Source of the DNA: Lojkania enalia
Taxonomy: Eukaryota > Ascomycota > Dothideomycetes > Pleosporales
DNA: 64,000 nt
Direction of reading: 5' to 3'
Assembly: GCA_010094045.1 (NCBI GenBank)
Contig: ML986611.1
Location: forward strand, 186,001 to 250,000
Notes under the pieces: generated by a model
The model's input: the letters and a program-made list of their open reading frames with translations, nothing else
Told to the model about the DNA's origin: nothing
Databases searched by the model: none
Position numbers and translations under genes: made by a program
Shown here: piece after piece, positions 1-13,080 of the stretch
Position numbering within the stretch: the first letter of the stretch is position 1
Layout: every line of letters starts with the position of its first letter

Positions 1-765
1 TTCGATATATACAAGGCTAGCGAATAAGGTATCGGTGGCAGCACAACGCGTCGTGGCAAACGCCAGGTGAGCACCTGCACCCTAGTCCCAAGGACAGCTT
101 GGCATCAATGTAGCGCGGGAGAGAGGCTGAGATGTGAGGCTTTTCTTTTTTTCTATTTTTATTTTTTTTTTCGCGGATCGTCGGGCCTGCAGACCAGCAT
201 AGTTTGTGCTGACACAGTAGAAGTCGTTCTAGTGGGTTGAGCACAGTAGGACAATCGACCCACGGTGTGATCGGACAAGATGGCTTGATGAGATTGGCAG
301 AGATTCGGGGATTGACGATATAAGGGCTGGTGTTGATACTCAACGGTCGGTGTGTGCCGATCTAGATTCGCCGGGAAAGCCTGTCATGAATGACCAGACG
401 TGTTTTGTAGGGAAATTCTAAGCGCAGACAAGCTCGCGTTAGCGGAGTGTTGGTTAGTCAGCGGTCCGCTTGCGCAAGCACTGCGCCTGTTTGCACACAA
501 CCTCCCTTGGACGCATGAATGTCCAGTCCGGCTGTTCCTATCATCTCTAAAGAATCGAACTGAGGGCGACGACAGAGTTGCGCTGCGCACGCTATTTCAT
601 AGCCGGAGGCGCCAGCCAGCGCCCGCGCCGCTCCATCATTGTCGCGTACTATTCTATTCAACCTACGATCCCCCCTTACAAGCCTTCTACTAGCCTATTA
701 TTACCTGGCGACGCACCCTGATCTTAGGGGACCTCTCCAGGGCCATATTTTCGGGGAAGCTCAAC
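1..765. other. Intergenic, left edge
   Basis: No supported gene. It contains pyrimidine-rich and T-rich stretches (a T run near 147-171) and several short frames without family resemblance. The right part, up to the start codon at 766, must hold the promoter of the palmitoyltransferase gene. No clear TATA box was seen. Confidence 0.5.
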
Positions 766-1977
766 ATGGCCATGTCGGACAAGCGTAAAGAGGCACTAGA
801 TCAGAGGATAAACCAGATCGCGGCTGTTCTCCTGCCACTCCTCGAAATCAGCGGCACTGGTTATGCCACCTACGTTGTTGTGTACCTCCTCTGTGTGAGG
901 TACCTGATAAATCCGGCGCAGGACATACAAAGTGCAGGAATTGAGCCTAGACAGGGTACCGGAATCGCTCTTCTCATCGTCTATTTCCTCCTGCTCCTCC
1001 CCGTAGGATTAACGTTTATGCGCCTACTTCAAGTCGTGTGGACAAACCCCGGCGTTGTACCACTCGGCGACCCATTATCCGAGAAGAAAACGGCCCCTAC
1101 GAAACACTTCGACCGCCTTGATGCCTACATTTGTGATTATGAAGGCTTGCCCCAATGGTGCGATGCCTGTCACAGCTGGAAGCCCGACAGAGCGCATCAC
1201 TCAAGCCAGCTTGGCCGCTGCATTCGAAGGATGGATCATTTCTGCCCCTACGCAGGTGGCATCATATCAGAAACCAGCCATAAATTCTTCGTGCAGTTTC
1301 TGTTTTATGCCACAGCATACACGGGCTATGTTCTGGTTCTCATGGCCATCTTCCTAGCTGAGCGAATCGATAAGGTAAGAAGAGCCGCCCAGTAGGACTT
1401 GCTTTGACCCTCTAACACTGTAATCCTCCAGCTCGATTCGAAGCCCGCCACCTGGATTGTAGCCCTTGCCCTTGCTGCACTCTTCTTCCTTTTCACCTTC
1501 GGGATGTTCGCGACCACATTCTACCACCTCTCACAAAATTACACGACCATCGAAGTCCTGCAGAGGGGTGGCATTCATAATATCGCCCTCCTTAGCTCTA
1601 ATCAAACCCCACATCCTGCTACTGGCTTGGATATTATTGCTAGAATCCAACGGAGCCCGTCGCGCTCATACATTGTCGTGCAGACCAAGCCCTTTGAGAA
1701 TCCATGGGACATGGGGGTCATAGCGAACATAAAGTCCATAATGGGCAACTCAGCCTTGGAATGGTTCATGCCTCTTCGGATGAGTCCGTGTACGTACCAC
1801 CGGCGAGTAGTAGGTGAATACGAGTGGGGGCGGGTCGTAAACCGCATGATGGATGAATATGCCGCCGGGTCTTTTCACGATGGATCACGTAGGAGGAGAA
1901 GACGCCGTCGTAGTAGTCGGGCGTCAACGAGTGACCCGTTGCACAGCTCAGAGAGTACACCCTCTAGACTGAAGTAA
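766..1977 (+). CDS. pfa5: DHHC-family palmitoyltransferase, Pfa5-like
   Basis: Two exons, 766-1374 and 1432-1977, joined by a 57-nt GTAAGA...CAG intron, give 384 residues. The protein would S-acylate cysteines of membrane-associated proteins. Seen: two hydrophobic spans (about 18-45 and 65-92), a cytosolic cysteine-rich domain with WCDAC at 131-135 and DHFC at 157-160, two further spans (about 175-197 and 211-232), a TTIE motif at 241-244 and an NPWDMG element, then an Arg-rich tail. The order TM-TM-DHHC-TM-TM and the NPWD/TTxE elements are family hallmarks; the GGIISETS context after the catalytic Cys is Pfa5-like. Oddity: the third catalytic position is Phe, not His or the Tyr known from some yeast members. 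The next ATG, two codons on, is an alternative start. Confidence 0.85.
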
Positions 1978-2066
1978 GGAAGCAAATCTATAGATCTTCC
2001 TTTCTTTGTCATGATTAATTAATCTTTGGCATCTTTTTGGCGTAAGTATACGTTTGATACCCAGGG

Positions 2067-2086
2067 TTTTTTTTTTTTTTTTTTTT
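2067..2086. repeat. Poly-T tract (T20)
   Basis: Uninterrupted run of 20 T, about 90 nt after the palmitoyltransferase stop codon. Length may be uncertain because such runs are error-prone in sequencing. Confidence 0.8.
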
Positions 2087-4194
2087 CCTCCGCCTTTCGC
2101 TTTTCTGCTATGCCCGCATAGCGCACAAGTGTGCATCGTATCAAGAGTTAGATTTCTAGACAATTCCTATTCCAGCAATTTGTGATATGGAAATCGCTAC
2201 AGGAATACAATCTTCACAAACAATTCATTTTTTTTTTTTTTGGCCGCAACCATGCCATCCTTGCCTACATCTACCTGGCGATATGCTGCACCCGATCGAG
2301 CAACGAGAACTCATCCGCATAAACAACGAACTAGAACATTATTCAATATTCCACAAGCATAACTTCTTTCACTCTAAATCTTCAAACCGTTACAATGCGC
2401 TTGCATACACCACACCTACCCGTCTCAACGCCACACCCATCCTCAACCAAACTCCATCCTGCAGCCCAACCAAATTTTCCGCCCGCCTACCTCTAGTCTA
2501 CCATACTCACATGTAAAATCAGACCACAACCGTTAGACCCCTGTCGCGCGTCCGAAACTGGCAATCCGTAACAACATTATATATGCAACCAATAGCCCCC
2601 AACGCGTTGAGCCCTCTGAAAATCGCACGCCCATATATCCAGTATCTGTGAAAACCGTGGATAACTAGAGAATGGGATGGGAAAAAGCTCGTCCTCGTTG
2701 CCACATGTCGAGTGAAGCGGGTGGGGCATTTGTCGTTGCGCGGTGTGTTGAGTTGACAATGTCGGCCCTGAGTCAAGAGCAGCGTTCCATGGAGCGGCGA
2801 ATATTTGCATTGAGGAGAACCGTGGTTGGGGGGGTAGAGATGCAAGAGCGCGGGGACGAATGTGCTGGTATGCCGGTTTTGTAGCGTCCACGTCTCTTGT
2901 ACGTCGCTTGCTTGTCGCACGACACTCTCATCACTGCATTAGCGATTCCCAGCAAACCGCAATCCTACCGATTTTGCTGACCGATATGATTCACAGATAG
3001 GAGGGAGCTGGGCAGCGATAAAGCAGTAGTGCTCGATCTTTACACTAGCATTGCCATGTCCAACATCTCTCCGTCTTTTCGATTTGAAGATCCAGTGTCT
3101 CAAACTGCACGTCATTACCGCGGCCCCATCTCTCCTAAACGCTATTTCTTGATCACTCCTCCAGTGACAAATCCGACGACAATACGTCGTTAACACTCTT
3201 ACCTCGCATGAGATATCTTCCTTTCCCACCCATCCAAATATGCCATGTGTCAACAACTGTCGCCGTGAATAGCCTCTTCCCTACCACACATACAATCACA
3301 TTCGCCACTCCCGCCCCCAAAGCACCCACAAATCCCCTTCCAAAAGTCACCTCATAACCACAATACCTACGGACCCACCATCCATCATCCCATTCCCCCC
3401 GTTCTTCCCCTCACTCTCGGAAAATCCGCCTCGGCACTGTCATCCATCAACCCCACACTCCAATACAACATCTCACCCATGGTTCCACACACACACTTCC
3501 ATCGAGAGAAAGCCTTCGCCCATATTTTCGACTCTCCTGCTACATCCATATCCATCATACATGTCGCCTCGCAAAACAAATAAAAACTAAAACGCACGGA
3601 GTACATGATAGAACATACAAAGTATTCCTTAGAATAATCTAGCACAAAATCCACGGTCCAAACCGTCCGGGCTGTCGAAGGAGAAAAAAAACACCCCTTC
3701 CCGCGCCCCTCCCGTCTCACGCCAAATTTAAAAAAGACGCCTTCCAAAGCAGGATAAAAGTCCGGGTCCCATAATCATCGGTCCCAGACATTCGTCATCA
3801 ACCCCCAAAAATTAACCGCAGTCTAGTAACGACTATCGTGCTATTCGCCCACCTCACCGACGCAAAAGTCTGAATCCACAAGTCCATGTTGCCTTCAAAC
3901 AATATCTCATAGTAATTATCATAAAAGTTAAACCAGCAGAATACATTCTAGGAATAAAAGCATCATGCAGACAATTCTCAATAGTTCCACATATCCTCAT
4001 ACTAGCTAATAAATACATCTATCGTACCAACACCACTCCCCCACTTATCCCTCGCCATCGCAACAAGTCACTTTCCCCATATGCATCTTTACCCAGGTAT
4101 CCTGTACAAAAACTTCGAAATCTCGTCCAAAAGAAACTACGCACGCAAGACAGACAGACAGACAGGGGGATCCTTACGGCCAACTTATTGACAG

Positions 4195-4226
<32 letters not shown>
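4195..4226. repeat. Perfect T16A16 block
   Basis: Sixteen T followed directly by sixteen A, a perfect 32-bp inverted repeat without a loop. A shorter T/A block of the same kind lies at 63091-63113. It is a nucleosome-disfavouring sequence type; no function can be assigned. Confidence 0.8.
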
Positions 4227-4842
4227 GCGTTGTCCAAAATACGCGAGACACATCCTGCTATCCAGCCGGGATCCCTCCCCTCTTATATCTCCGGCTGTCC
4301 ATCTTATTGACCGTGAAAACGCACCGTTACCATGTGCAACGCCTGAGACATGCATAAAAGTATATGAAAAGAAACAAGATGGAAGGTGTAATTATGATGT
4401 ACCGATGCCATTACCAGCCACTGTGGGGGTATTACTAAGGCGTTGGAGGCAATTGAATCCGCCCGTGAAATAGACCCTTGGAAGATGGTCCAGGCCGGCC
4501 CATCTTGCCCAGAGAGACCGCTCAAGAACGCCAATTTTTGGGTCCGATAACATACCAACGAAGCAGAGTCGAGTCATATAAATTATTATGAAATCGGCCG
4601 TGGAAATCGTCGCTCATTCGAATAAAGGAATCTAGTGGTTTCCGAAGTACGTTGGGTCGGGGTTTAACGTTGTCGAAGGACCGATCCGCGAGATCGCACA
4701 TCATGTAAACATCGTTCAAATAGGAGGCAGATCAACTACAAAAAGGAAACATGTGGTGGAAGAAGATATCTTCGAGATTATCCATTTTGCTACATGCCCA
4801 GAAGCAACCGGTGGATTACGTTGAGTCAAGGGTTTGTGGAAG

Positions 4843-6401
4843 TCAACGTTCCTGGGTCTCCTCAGCGGCATTTTCACGAGCTTCGCGCTGTTCTTTCTGA
4901 GGAGCCCGCCGACGGGCATTGATGAACCAATTGGATACCTGAAAATGTTAATTATCGTATCTCAATTAAGTTAAGTGCCATATGTATCCACAAAAACTGG
5001 CGGCACAACAGCTTACTACCACAGAACTACAGTGACAGAGCCAAGTTAAAAATGTTGGGAGGCACTTCAAAGACAGATGTAGCAGGAGACAGGGTTACTG
5101 GTTCAGAATGACGTACCTGATTCAACGTGAGGTTTGTCTGATGACACAAGATCACCTTCTCCTCCTCGGTCGGATAAGGGGATTCCCTGTGAGAGCTGAA
5201 CCATGCCTTTAGGATCCCCGTTGCTTCCTTTGGCAGGTTGCCCCGGCGCTTCCTATTGAAGGAATTATGGTCTACCCCTAGCGTGTTCTGAAAGACGTAC
5301 GGTGGTGCTTGCTGATGATAGGTATCATGTCCATAGCCGGGGTGATGCGCTGAATAAGGTATTCGTTGATAGTAAGGCTCGTGAGGTCTATGGTAAGCAT
5401 GAACATGCGGAGCGGGGTGGACTTCGTGATAATAGCTCGGCCTTTGATCATATGTAACACCATGGAGCGCTGGTGAAGGAGTGTATGCATTGGGCGAAAG
5501 CGAGTTTGGAGGAGCTGATGCGTGAGGCTGGGTATAGGCTTCCTGTCCTTGAAGATGTGGTCCTGACTGGCGACGAGCATTCGCCACTGGGGCTGGAGTT
5601 GGATAAGGCAAGCTCGGCCGATGATGATGCGTTGTTGGCGGCGGCTGCATAGAGGAGGGTAGTAGACTAGGGGCATCGAAACTCGGTGGCCTAACTTGGG
5701 GTCGGTCGTAGCTAACATGATCGGAAGCACTTGGAGTGTGGTGAATATCAGCTACAGTGTCGACACGCCTACGCTTGCTATCCTGCCAGGAAATTTCGTC
5801 GAAACGTGGTGCTGTAGCGTCCGGGGAACGTTCCACAGATAGATTGCGGCGAGCGGGCGTTCGGGGGGGTGACGGCTCCCGCACGCCCTGCATTAACTGT
5901 ACCTCTTTTAGCTTGATTGACGGACGCTACGGTGCCTGGTTGACGTACCTGCTGAAACGAAGGAAGTGTATTCTGTGAAGGTCGCTGCTCCCCAGGCTGA
6001 AACGGGGGCGAGTTTCGATGAATAGGGTGATCCTGTAGAGGCATGTCACTCTTGGTGAGCCCAAAGTCGAGACTGTCAAGCCGAGGGAGCGTAGGTCGGG
6101 CCATATCCTCCATTGGATGTTGAGGTGTAGTTGGGGTGCTGGCCGGGACGGCTGGAGATGAAGAAGAGGAGTCGGGAGGAGTGAAGAGAGATGATGAAGA
6201 GGAAGTGGAAGTGGAGGAAATATTGAGAGAGGACAAATTGGGAGCGTCAGGTTGAGGAAGGCACGCTTCACATACTGCATCGAAGCTGAGCAGTGAACCT
6301 TCCTTTTCAGAATGGCGGCGCTCTGAATGGGAAGCCATGCTGCGCGGATTCAGCGGGTCGAATTGACGATGCGGAATATCTTGGAGCGTAAGATACTCCA
6401 T
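4843..6401 (-). CDS. TALE-class homeobox transcription factor
   Basis: Three exons on the minus strand (6401-5949, 5887-5117, 4938-4843), with introns of 61 and 178 nt, encode 439 residues. The homeodomain covers about 360-422: a basic arm (RKRRGNLPKE), the loop HRESPYPTEEEK with the three-residue TALE insertion, and recognition helix SNWFINARRRAPQ. The second intron falls just before the recognition helix, directly ahead of the V-SNWF codons. The N-terminal 350 residues are Ser/Pro-, then His/Pro/Tyr-rich and probably disordered, as in fungal developmental regulators. The protein should be a nuclear DNA-binding regulator; the target is unknown. The Met 21 codons downstream (6338) is an alternative start. 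The gene is isolated by unusually long flanks. Confidence 0.85.
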
Positions 6402-9400
6402 AATGGCCGCAGATGCTGCAATATATGTATGGGTCAGCTCATTTTCCCATATCGCCGTGGGTTGAGGAGAGTTTGGCTATCCGTGCCGTCGTTCCACGGT
6501 TCAACACCCAGCTCCCACCGCCACTGGCGGTCAGGGCACGCCCGTAGAGCCAACAACCACGCATGTCGCCGTCTAACCAATGAAATTTGCTTACAATTGT
6601 TCTCTGCAAAATGGGATAGGCGGGCGGAGGACGCTTGAGAATGGAGAATTCCCAATGCTACCGGGGAAGAAGGAATATATTGAATATACGGGACTGGGTG
6701 TGTGGGGTGAGATGCACGAGCGCAGCAGGAATCAAGGCTGGTATTAATGCTCTTCTAGATGGCGTACAGGGCGTGTGTTGCGATCGAAGGAGATGCGAAT
6801 GGTCAGCAAGTGCAAGCACCCAGCATCAAGAGTAGTAGTTCGCAGGATGGAGACGGGATGGGGTGAGGATAGACAAGGGAATGTTTAAGAGAGGACACTG
6901 CACCATGGAGCGGGAGGGGGGCGCTACGAATGGCGGCAGCAGCACTGCAACGGGCCGTACTTCGACCATGCGAAGCAAAGCAGCCGGGTCGATATGAAGG
7001 CTAGGAGCACACGCACACGCCAGGCAGTGTCAGCCAGTAGTGCCAGGCAGTGCCGGCAAAGTGTCAATACAGTAGAGAGCAGACAGCTCGTCCAGCAGGG
7101 CGCCCGCGGTTTTGACAGGTGATCACTGTCGCGAGCTGGTGTTAGAGTTTGGCCTATATTCTCCGAGCGGCACAAAGGTAGGCGTGGATTGGCGGCATGG
7201 GGGTGGGTATGGCGGGCAGGAGAAACAAAGGGCCCTCACAGTGCAGCGCCGCAGCACTCGAGGCACGAGCAGACCCGGGCTAGTATGGCTCTAAGGGACG
7301 GCCGTCGCGCTGGGTACTGCTGGGTACTATGGCCCGCCCACGGTGCTCAAGCTGGCGTGCGTCTTTCTAATGCAGTAATGCAGGCGGCAAGCCGGGAGAG
7401 CCACACAAGGCGCTGCCATCTAAGCCCATCGTCGCAGTCCCCACTCTTCACTAGATGCCATGGCCAACGCTGATCGCCCGGTATCCTGCAGCTGACTCGA
7501 TCGAGCAGTCAACTGTGCAGGGATTCCGTCTACTTTGCGCTCACTTTGACCTCTCGCTGCTGTTCACTCGCCCTGCTCTCCCACTTCCCCTCCCCTATTA
7601 CCTCATCCACAGGACCAAGCCTAGCGGAACAGAGCAGCCCGTCCACTGGAGGTAGTCTGGCCGCCACATTCTTCTTGCTGCACCTGTCTGTCTGTCAACG
7701 CTCTCCTCCCTCTCAGCCTCAGCTACCGAGCGCGGTGGCTGACTCTTGCCCAGCGGCGGACTGGCCTCGAGCCGCACTCGCATTCACTCTACCCAAATGG
7801 GCCATCTACCTGCACCAACCCTACCCTTGGCCGTCGCCCGCCTCAGTATGCCGACCACCCTTGGGAGTCTCCCATGGCCTTATTCACCTCTTCATGACAT
7901 GACACTTGATCGTGGGCGCTGCTAGATGAGACAAGAGGCCATTGCGTCTGCCACACCCGGAGGTGCGAGCTCAGGCTACACTTGGAATTGCCGTGGCCCA
8001 CAACATCTACCAGGGACCTGTCGCACGGGATTCATAATTGCTTTCTGAGCAGGGCGTGCAGAGCTACTGGACAGCGCACCTCAGGCAAGCGTTGCGATCT
8101 CGGAGCAGCGCAGCGGTTTGTGAAGCATATTGCATCTAGCCGGAGGCAAATCCGGTCATGGTGATATGCTGTGAGAGCGCAAGCCATGGTGCTGGACTCG
8201 GACCCCTGAAGTTCGAGCAGATGCACCAGCTCCGGGGAGACTGCCGCAATCCAAACCGGGCTGGTGGCTGAGCAAGGGAGTGCATACATGCGGAGTCTTT
8301 CCAGCGTCCTGGACGGGAGCGTTGGCGTCCCCTCGAGGCCCTGGTCGAGTCGTCGCATTGCGAGACTGGAACTAGAACGGTAGCTTGTAGGAGATATTAT
8401 TATTGAAAGGACAGGCGTTTGGCTAGTAGTACCAAAATAGAATTAGGATTCGAGCACCTTGTCGTTCCCCACTGCTCTGATGCGGGTGATCGACAACGAC
8501 AGCTCTTCTAACAGGGTTCGCCATCAACAATTAGATGTTAGCTAGCATCCCCATGTACCGGTGAAGGGGCTAGATTCGACTCGCTGCAGGCCTCTCTCAA
8601 ACGGCGAGCGCTCGCAGATTGAGGCATGCTCCCGGAAAGGCGCTCTGGGGGGAGGAATCGGGGTCTGAAGGCCGCAGGGATCGGGGTTGAGCCCGAGTCA
8701 CATAACAAGAGGCCAACACGTGCAATCTAAACAACGGCGAGGGCGCTTGGCGCGCGAACAGAGGGCAGAGAGAGTGTTGAGTGGCCTATTCCCCTTTTGC
8801 GGCCGTCTTGACAGCTGATTGACACCGGCTTGTGATGCGCATCGGTATGCTGGCGGACGAGTTAGGTGGAGGTTGCAAGGCGATCGTGATTGGCGCCAGG
8901 ATTGGGGGGTGGGAAGCGTAGCGTCCAGACGCCATACCCGAAGCAGCAGCCAGAATTCAAGATAATCCCCGTCGTCGTCTGCCCCGTGTGCCGGCCGATC
9001 AAACACATCTCACTGACCTGAGCAGCGAGATCCCAGGCATCCCGAGCGCCTCCGCCCGCCCATCATGCCGCGCTGCTTTGTTTTGCCATCGACGACGATC
9101 ACCTTAGGCAGCCCAGCCATCTCCCGCAGCCACAGCAGCGTTAAATGATGCTAGAAAGTTTACTTCCCTGTCCCTATCGCGCTAGATTCGACCGCGTCGA
9201 GTATGTAAACACGGCTCGATAATATAGAGAAGGAAATATGCGACCCGTCTCAACCTCCCTTGCCCCGTCCCCCCTCCATGCCTATCCTGCCTAGGCCGCC
9301 TCAGCCACACAATGTGCTGTCCAGGCGGCGGCACGACAGTTCGGTAGGCGTGCCGGATACGCTACCATTGGTCTCCCTCAGGGACTCGTGGGATCCATGG

Positions 9401-12400
9401 CGGACTCGCTGGCCAACTAACTCCTGTGACCCCGACGCCGACGTCAATCTTGACCGCTCTATCTTTCTTTCTGCCGATGGCCAAAGGGTGCTCCCTACTG
9501 GGACAATGATGATCTGGTAATCTGGGCCTTGCGATCGCGGCCACGATCCTCGTCCCGAAGATGAACCTTCGTCCCGGAACCTCTCTGGTTATCGCGGCCC
9601 CTGGAAGACGTCCTACAACCGCAGCATTACTGTCAAGAACTCGCACAAACTGCAATGCGACTTTGCGGAAGCATCGCGAGGAGCCACAGCGTTGCACGAC
9701 AGCCTCTTGCTGCATGACAGTCCGTCAGTCACTTGTCGGAAGATGGCCACCAGTTCATCTTGTGTGGTGCCAAGGCCGACTACCTTCGCGCCATCATCTC
9801 GCAGAGACTACTGTCAATCGCTATAGCGTCAATCCTCCTGCGCCCATTTGCCATAGTACGCGGGCTAGCTCAGGGACTGTCGAGCAATACCAACTCGCGG
9901 CCATCGGATCATGCCTACTATGCTCACGCGGCCATGCATCGACCGGGAACACTATGTGCTCTCTCCCCACCAAATGGGAAAACACTGCACCAGGCGATCA
10001 GAGCTGCGTTCTCGACAGCAAGCAATGTGCAGCGGGGTACTTCCCTGTCATGATAGCCGTCTCCAGGCTTGCGCCCTAATCTTGGCTCCGGATCAGAGCC
10101 CCTTTGACTGGCGTCGTCACACGAGATCAGACCCCACTCAAGCCATCTGGTGCTCACCATAATCTTCAATTTGGTTTCAAAGCTCGTCAATGTACACCCA
10201 CTTGTGTTCGCTCGCGACCTCATGCCAGCTTTCTAGCACACCAAGGAAGACCCTGTTCGTATCAGTCTTTCGACATCTCAGCGTCTGGTCACTTTCCACA
10301 CCGCCGTCGCAACAGCGGCGTCAAATTTGGAGCCGCTCTGGCTATATTTGGAATTTCGTCTTTCCTGGTTCATCGCCAACACGGAACCCTTTATTCAGTC
10401 TCCTCGTCTTCGATGCGGAAAGTTGCGGGGCACTATAGCTTTCTAGAAGTGTAGCGTGGGCGTCGTCTTGGGTGGCTTTAACATGATGTCTTTGTTTCAC
10501 GGCGATGCCTTTACCCGCCTTGTGTTACGATGCGCCGTGATCTATCTGTCACCGCCTGGATGCATACAACATCTCCTCGATTAAGGCCGCATTAAAACCA
10601 GTCAAGTCAAGAGAATCGGGAAAATAGGACTCGGTCGCCATGATCGGACGAAAATGAGAACGCAAAAGCGGTGACCTTGTCACACCTCCACATGGCCCTT
10701 CTGTTTCTTCAGCGTGCCAGGAGAGCGGGTATGTGCGCCGTTACTCAACAGCGTCCCTTGCAAAGACGACACAATTTATCCAAGGAGTCATCTCCGCGGC
10801 AATTTCGTCCAAGTCGGTGAGCAGATTCTTATTCTTCCTTGAGAAAGAGTCGTACATAGATGACTACATCGTGCGGAGTCTGACCTCAACACGTCAATGG
10901 TTAAGTGCTTTTCTCCCTATCAACATCCCTTCTCCAACAGCGAAACAAAATTCAGACTTTGGAGCACAGCAGCAACGACACCCGGTATCTGGAACAATAG
11001 GTTTCCGCCAACCTCCCACGATCCCACGTCATGGCATTGGAACTCCCTCCGCCTGGTCATTGCTTGACCTTGTGTTGTGTTTCTGTTGCATTCGGATTCC
11101 AAGTTTAATTCGAACTTTTCCGCTGGGAGTCCAGCGTACCAATGCGTGCGCTATTTCGGTCGGCGCTGAATGATAGCGCTGTAAAGGCTTAGGGCATTGA
11201 TTTTCGAAGGAGTCTTAAATCCCCTGTTGGAGTTTTATCTACATTCACGAGTCATGAGTTAATTTTAAAACAGCTCTAATTGTACATCTCGGATCTAGGA
11301 GTGCCGACCCGGGCAGGGTCATCCTCGTCTTGGCGTGCGCATCCGCGAGCCCCTCTTCATTCCTCATTCAGTCCACATTTATCCGTCGGTCAAAGTATAT
11401 GAAGAGATGAAACGGGTTCTATACCGCATCTTGAGCTTACCCTAGTTACGGATTCGGAGGCATGTCGCAGCCTCTTTCCACATCTCCGTCGACTTCCAAA
11501 TCTTGTATGACGATCTATTCTGAATTGCTACGCTCAACGACTGTTTGACCATTGGCACTTCAATCAGTTGATAAATATAATTTCTCCAATTCCTCGCTAA
11601 TCGAGACGACCCAATACCTCTAAAGCAATGGCATCTATATGCTGCGAGGTACACGTCATTCCTTTACAGATTTGTTCTACTGTAACATAGCTGTTCTCTT
11701 ACTGGTTCATCCAGTGAAGTTTTACATAGCTAAGGGTCTGTCTAGTCGCAAGCACTTCCAATGTCCTGGCCTATCATACGTGGCCTTACTGTTGTCAGCA
11801 CAACCGTCAAGCTATCAAAATCAAATTATGAACTATTGGCCCGGCCAACGTAGGGGCTACCCCAGTGTGCCGTTCTAGGACTTCAGTGATAGGCGCCCGT
11901 TTCTGATCCGAATCTGCTAGCGGAACAAATATTACTCGATGGGATGTGGATATTGTCATGCTCTAATTCTATCGACCCTCCAAACAATAAAGACGACGTC
12001 AGACTCGAGGACTCGGATTGTTCTAGTGTAGCCTTCACAACATTTACGCAAGGTCGGCAGTTTCCTGACGAAGCTCAAAACAACGGCGTGACAATACAAC
12101 TTGTAGAGACTATAGAAATTGGTGTACAAAAGTTTATTCTGTATCCATCAAATGGCCGATATCTCTTCACACAGTATCCTGAGACATATTTCTTTGGTAA
12201 GCCCGGATCATAAGGCTACGTGTTGCGTTCAATCACCATTATGGAGTTCCAAACCGATGTCCCGGAGCGACATTAATATAGAATTCTTTATTGAGTATAT
12301 TCCAGTATCCTCGTTTCATATGTTAGCATATGCACATTTCCTTAAGAAAGCCGTTTTCCAAGTTAAAATCTCAGACTATGCATATGTAGCTTTCGCGGAG

Positions 12401-13080
12401 GTTAGGTCTAGAAGCTGCTATGCTTAAACACAATCTGTAGGTCAGTGTGTTCTGACAGTCACACTGGGTCGAGGCAGGAACAAAATACCAGGTGGCTAGC
12501 AACAGAAAAAGTTGCTGCTGGACAATGGCAAGATGCCGCCACACCAGCATTTATTTTCTCAATTGCGCTTCTGTTCCAGTTTGCAAGCCGATGAGCTACA
12601 TTTCACTAGGCAACGCCATTCAGCCGTTCATTACTCGCCGGCCTTATTCAAGACCATGTAGTTCATAGACACGGTCTGTTGGATGGTTGGTCATTGTGTG
12701 GAAAATTCTGTCTGTTCGCTACGTAGTGTGCCATTTGTGCGCTTCCTTTTGCTACTGCTTAAATCCACGCTCCCAATGTTTGCAATATAATAACACATAT
12801 CGAACTATTCACGTTGTGAGACCCTATGCCCATATATTGAATGACACTTCCAAGTACAAGCACAACCTAGACAGCCTCGATCTGGGGAGACTACCCATTA
12901 TATCGGATCGATGGGGAGGGCATATTTCAATATGTAAGGGTGTACGGCGATCATATGACAGCGTGCCGTCCCTGATACCTCGCTGCCTTCCGGTGACGCG
13001 GGCGCCGTGCCCTTCCATTTTAAGAGCTACCCCTCCATCATCCCGTAATTTTTTTTTCTTCTGCACCTCCACGCCGCCAT
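6402..13080. other. Very long gene-poor region upstream of the homeobox gene
   Basis: About 6.7 kb without a supported gene. From 6.4 to about 9.5 kb it is GC-rich, with short direct repeats (GCCAGGCAGTG twice at 7018-7055) and pyrimidine-rich stretches; from about 11.2 kb it becomes AT-richer. The longest frame (9561-10079, +) has no recognisable domain and biased composition. I read the left part as a long 5' leader/regulatory region of the homeobox gene; a non-coding transcript is possible but not shown. Confidence 0.4.

Larger units (their letters stand above)
1978..4842. other. Long intergenic region
   Basis: About 2.9 kb between the 3' ends of two convergent genes. No frame here resembles a protein. 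It holds homopolymer tracts (T at 2067-2086 and 2228-2241) and the T16A16 block at 4195-4226. Part of it is presumably the 3' untranslated region of the homeobox gene. Confidence 0.5.

Noticed and set aside
3385..3747. 120-codon minus-strand frame with hydrophobic stretches
   Set aside because: No ATG start (TTG), no family resemblance, in AT/C-rich spacer.
9561..10079. 172-codon plus-strand open frame
   Set aside because: No domain, biased composition, equally long frames on the opposite strand; probably chance in GC-rich DNA.
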